Positions 13,952 through 15,222 of a stretch of DNA of 15,222 nt are shown in pieces. The DNA lies in contig JAJFMI010000075.1 in assembly GCA_021772235.1 (NCBI GenBank), positions 1-15,222 on the forward strand, read 5' to 3'. Under the pieces are notes generated by a model that was not told where the DNA came from, did no database searches, and saw nothing but the letters and a program-made list of their open reading frames with translations. The position numbers were made by a program, and so were the translations under genes. This DNA is from Chlamydiota bacterium. Lineage in GTDB: Bacteria > Chlamydiota > Chlamydiia > Chlamydiales > JAJFMI01. Numbering within the stretch: the first letter of the stretch is position 1; each line of letters begins with the position of its first letter.

Positions 13952-14151
13952 ACGAACCTCAATTTTCTGTGGAAAATTAAGCACAGCATCACAAAAACAT
14001 TTTGACTTTAAACAACGCGAAACCTCTCTCAATTGCGTGGATTTGGCGCCGTTTAAAGATTGAAAATCTTTTGTAATGCCGTGCTAAGCGAAGCTCCTGC
14101 TTGTTAGAGCATCTATTTTTCCACTAAGTTTTCGAGATGTTTTGTCTTGAG
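13952..14151. other. Remainder of the bamA upstream gap, no convincing gene
   Basis: With the palindrome and promoter this completes a 361-bp gene-free stretch (13791-14151). It contains an 8-bp inverted repeat CTTTAAAC/GTTTAAAG (14006-14013 and 14051-14058) and a 7-bp AT-rich hairpin AAAGATT-gaa-AATCTTT (14055-14071) without GC content or T-tail strong enough for a terminator. Two short minus-strand frames are open through the gap (13787-14032 from TTG, 13807-13992 from ATG); neither shows a ribosome site or a recognisable domain and both read through the palindrome. The gap may be the scar of an insertion. Confidence 0.55.
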
Positions 14152-15033
14152 TTACGCTTTTTTTACAGGAATTTCAAGTCGCGTTAGATAGTCTAACATT
14201 GTTTTCTGTTGATCAGTTCTACTCTCTCGAAGGGTTTCTACTGAACGATTTAACCTTTCACTAATATCTCTTTGAACAAAAGGTATGTAGTCAGCTGAAA
14301 TAGGCCGTTGACTTAGTGTTTCTGGGTCCATTTCCGGGTGAAACCCCGTAAGAAGAACGCGGCCTTTTTCAACTTTTTCTGTTACGGAAGAAACAGGAAC
14401 TATAGTACTAAATTTTTTGGATTTTTTTCTCGTAATATCAAATATTTTTCCGGAAAAAGAGTACTCCTCATATCTTGATAAAATTTCAACTTTACGGCTG
14501 CGCCCCACATTAAAACACACTCCTTGTTGAAAAAAGTGATGGTAACCTGTATCTGCACCTTCTTTACGAACTTTACATGTACCAAATCGAAAAGTTTCTG
14601 TAGCGTCAAAATAACAAGTTTTCCCGGAGTACAGCTCTAAAAATGGAGTGTTCAGGAGGCCTCTGTAGGGTGTAATTTCAACGTTAGTAACCTCACCAAT
14701 TTTGATTTGGGATGTAGAAAAAAAAGGTTTTTCTGATGCAGCTATTGCGCCTGCACAGATTCCTAAATAACTAGCGCCATGTTCCTTGACAAGCTGGTGG
14801 ATTTTAGCTTTGGACAGGCAAAGATCAGTGGACATATCACGATAATTCCCTCCTGGTACAACAAAAAGAGATACGGGAGACTCATGTGTGCCAAAATTAT
14901 CAGAAATCATCGAGAAACGTTGAATCTTAATATTGCGCTCATCAACTGATTCTTTTATTGATTTTTCAGTTGCTGTTAGGCAAGTTGCGTCGGTTCCTCT
15001 GCCATCGTAAATGATTGCTTGTGTTGAAGGCAT
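14152..15033 (-). CDS. BPL_N-type class I glutamine amidotransferase-like protein
   Basis: A 293-residue protein resembling the N-terminal (BPL_N) domain of eukaryotic biotin-protein ligases, a GATase1/DJ-1-like fold. Seen: an opening strand AIIYDGRGTD (6-15), FVVPGGNYRDM (57-67), the nucleophile elbow GICAGAIAAS (91-100, Cys93) and GFHPEMDPE (230-238, His232 and Glu234), which complete a plausible Cys-His-Glu triad. The biotin-ligase catalytic domain itself is absent. The substrate of stand-alone BPL_N proteins is not established; Chlamydia genomes also carry a short gene annotated as biotin-protein ligase that may be related. I chose the ATG at 15033 because a frame extension to a TTG at 15093 would start upstream of the predicted transcription start; AGAGAG precedes the ATG. 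The last 45 residues are a charged helix. Confidence 0.82.
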   Translation of the reverse strand: MPSTQAIIYDGRGTDATCLTATEKSIKESVDERNIKIQRFSMISDNFGTHESPVSLFVVPGGNYRDMSTDLCLSKAKIHQLVKEHGASYLGICAGAIAASEKPFFSTSQIKIGEVTNVEITPYRGLLNTPFLELYSGKTCYFDATETFRFGTCKVRKEGADTGYHHFFQQGVCFNVGRSRKVEILSRYEEYSFSGKIFDITRKKSKKFSTIVPVSSVTEKVEKGRVLLTGFHPEMDPETLSQRPISADYIPFVQRDISERLNRSVETLRESRTDQQKTMLDYLTRLEIPVKKA

Positions 15034-15064
15034 TTTTCTCTCTTTGTGTATTTTGAACAAAATT

Positions 15065-15093
15065 AGAATAACATCTTTATGAAAAATACTCAA
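15065..15093 (-). promoter_or_regulatory. Predicted promoter of the BPL_N-like gene
   Basis: On the minus strand TTGAGT (15093-15088), 17-bp spacer, TATTCT (15070-15065). The -35 box begins at the base next to the recR stop codon. Predicted start near 15058, leader about 25 nt to the ATG at 15033. It implies that the gene is transcribed independently of recR. Confidence 0.55.
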
Positions 15094-15222
15094 TTATGTG
15101 AATTCTTGGCGGCGTAATATTGACTGTCCTAATGTTCCCTCGTCAATCCAGTCAAGCGACGATCCCATCGGAAGGCCAAGTGCCAATCGTGTGATTTTGA
15201 TGTTTTCTGCGGCAAATTCCTG
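15094..15222 (-). CDS. recR: Recombination protein RecR, C-terminal end (5' part outside window)
   Basis: The minus-strand frame from 15222 to a TAA at 15096-15094 encodes 42 residues. ITRLALGLPMGSSLDWIDEG followed by TLGQSIL matches the end of the RecR Toprim region and its C-terminal tail (family pattern TRLAxGxPxGxxLxYxDxxTLxxA). RecR works with RecF/RecO in loading RecA at gaps. Presence of recR immediately upstream of the bamA operon, apart from the BPL_N insertion, matches the gene order I recall from Chlamydia. The stop is followed directly by the promoter of the next gene. Confidence 0.9.
   Translation of the reverse strand, partial: QEFAAENIKITRLALGLPMGSSLDWIDEGTLGQSILRRQEFT

Noticed and set aside
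13787..14032. 81-aa minus-strand frame (TTG start) and a nested 61-aa frame at 13807-13992 in the bamA upstream gap
   Set aside because: No ribosome site or recognisable domain, both cross the palindrome and the predicted bamA promoter. They are worth revisiting only if the region proves to be a multicopy repeat.
14055..14071. AAAGATT-gaa-AATCTTT hairpin as an intrinsic terminator
   Set aside because: The stem is AT-rich and short, and the following sequence has only two T on the plus strand; no plus-strand gene ends here.
15034..15093. N-terminal extension of the BPL_N-like protein to a TTG at 15093
   Set aside because: The extension overlaps the predicted promoter, has no ribosome site and no family similarity; the ATG at 15033 begins directly before the first core strand.
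1..15222. tRNA, rRNA, CRISPR array or transposase
   Set aside because: No cloverleaf, conserved rRNA segment, spaced direct repeats or transposase reading frame was seen.

Overview
The window looks like chromosome from a member of the Chlamydiae outside the classical Chlamydiaceae (a Parachlamydia/Waddlia/Simkania-type environmental chlamydia). Evidence: recR, bamA (omp85), skp (ompH) and lpxD lie close to pdhABC, a neighbourhood I recall from Chlamydia (recR-omp85-ompH-lpxD-CT244-pdhA-pdhB-pdhC). Several genes in between have no counterpart that I know of at this locus in Chlamydia trachomatis. Genus cannot be fixed from the sequence alone.

Layout, left to right. 1-685: 3' part of an ABC exporter subunit (ATPase domain). 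754-3182: a eukaryotic-type Ser/Thr kinase (+) running tail-to-tail into a zeta-toxin-like P-loop kinase (-), which overlaps the end of a DnaQ-family 3'-5' exonuclease (-). 3197-4250: a compact + strand cassette of an exported single-HKD phospholipase D-like protein, a 119-aa unknown protein coupled by ATGA, and a 53-aa lipoprotein. 4297-7584: a tight pdhA-pdhB-pdhC operon for the E1 alpha, E1 beta and E2 parts of a 2-oxo-acid (pyruvate) dehydrogenase complex; E3 is not here. 7612-8795: two orphan genes, the first behind a near-consensus promoter that would give an almost leaderless mRNA. 13790-8790 (-): bamA-skp-lpxD-corA, an envelope operon (outer-membrane assembly, periplasmic chaperone, lipid A acyltransferase, Mg2+ channel). 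13791-14151: a 361-bp gap with a large imperfect palindrome. 15033-14152 (-): a BPL_N/GATase1-like protein with its own promoter, inserted between bamA and the C-terminal end of recR (15222-15094).

Functionally the window mixes conserved core modules (central carbon entry into acetyl-CoA, outer membrane biogenesis, recombination repair) with lineage-specific material concentrated in three places: 754-4250, 7612-8795 and 13791-15033. Genes are packed: stop/start overlaps at pdhA/pdhB, pdhB/pdhC, skp/lpxD and PLD/119-aa, and convergent overlaps at kinase/zeta and 138-aa/corA. I see no rRNA, tRNA, CRISPR array, transposase gene or convincing intrinsic terminator. The most interesting items are the overlapping convergent kinase/zeta pair, the palindrome upstream of bamA, the BPL_N gene between recR and bamA, the paired cysteines in BamA POTRA domains, and the leaderless promoter after pdhC.
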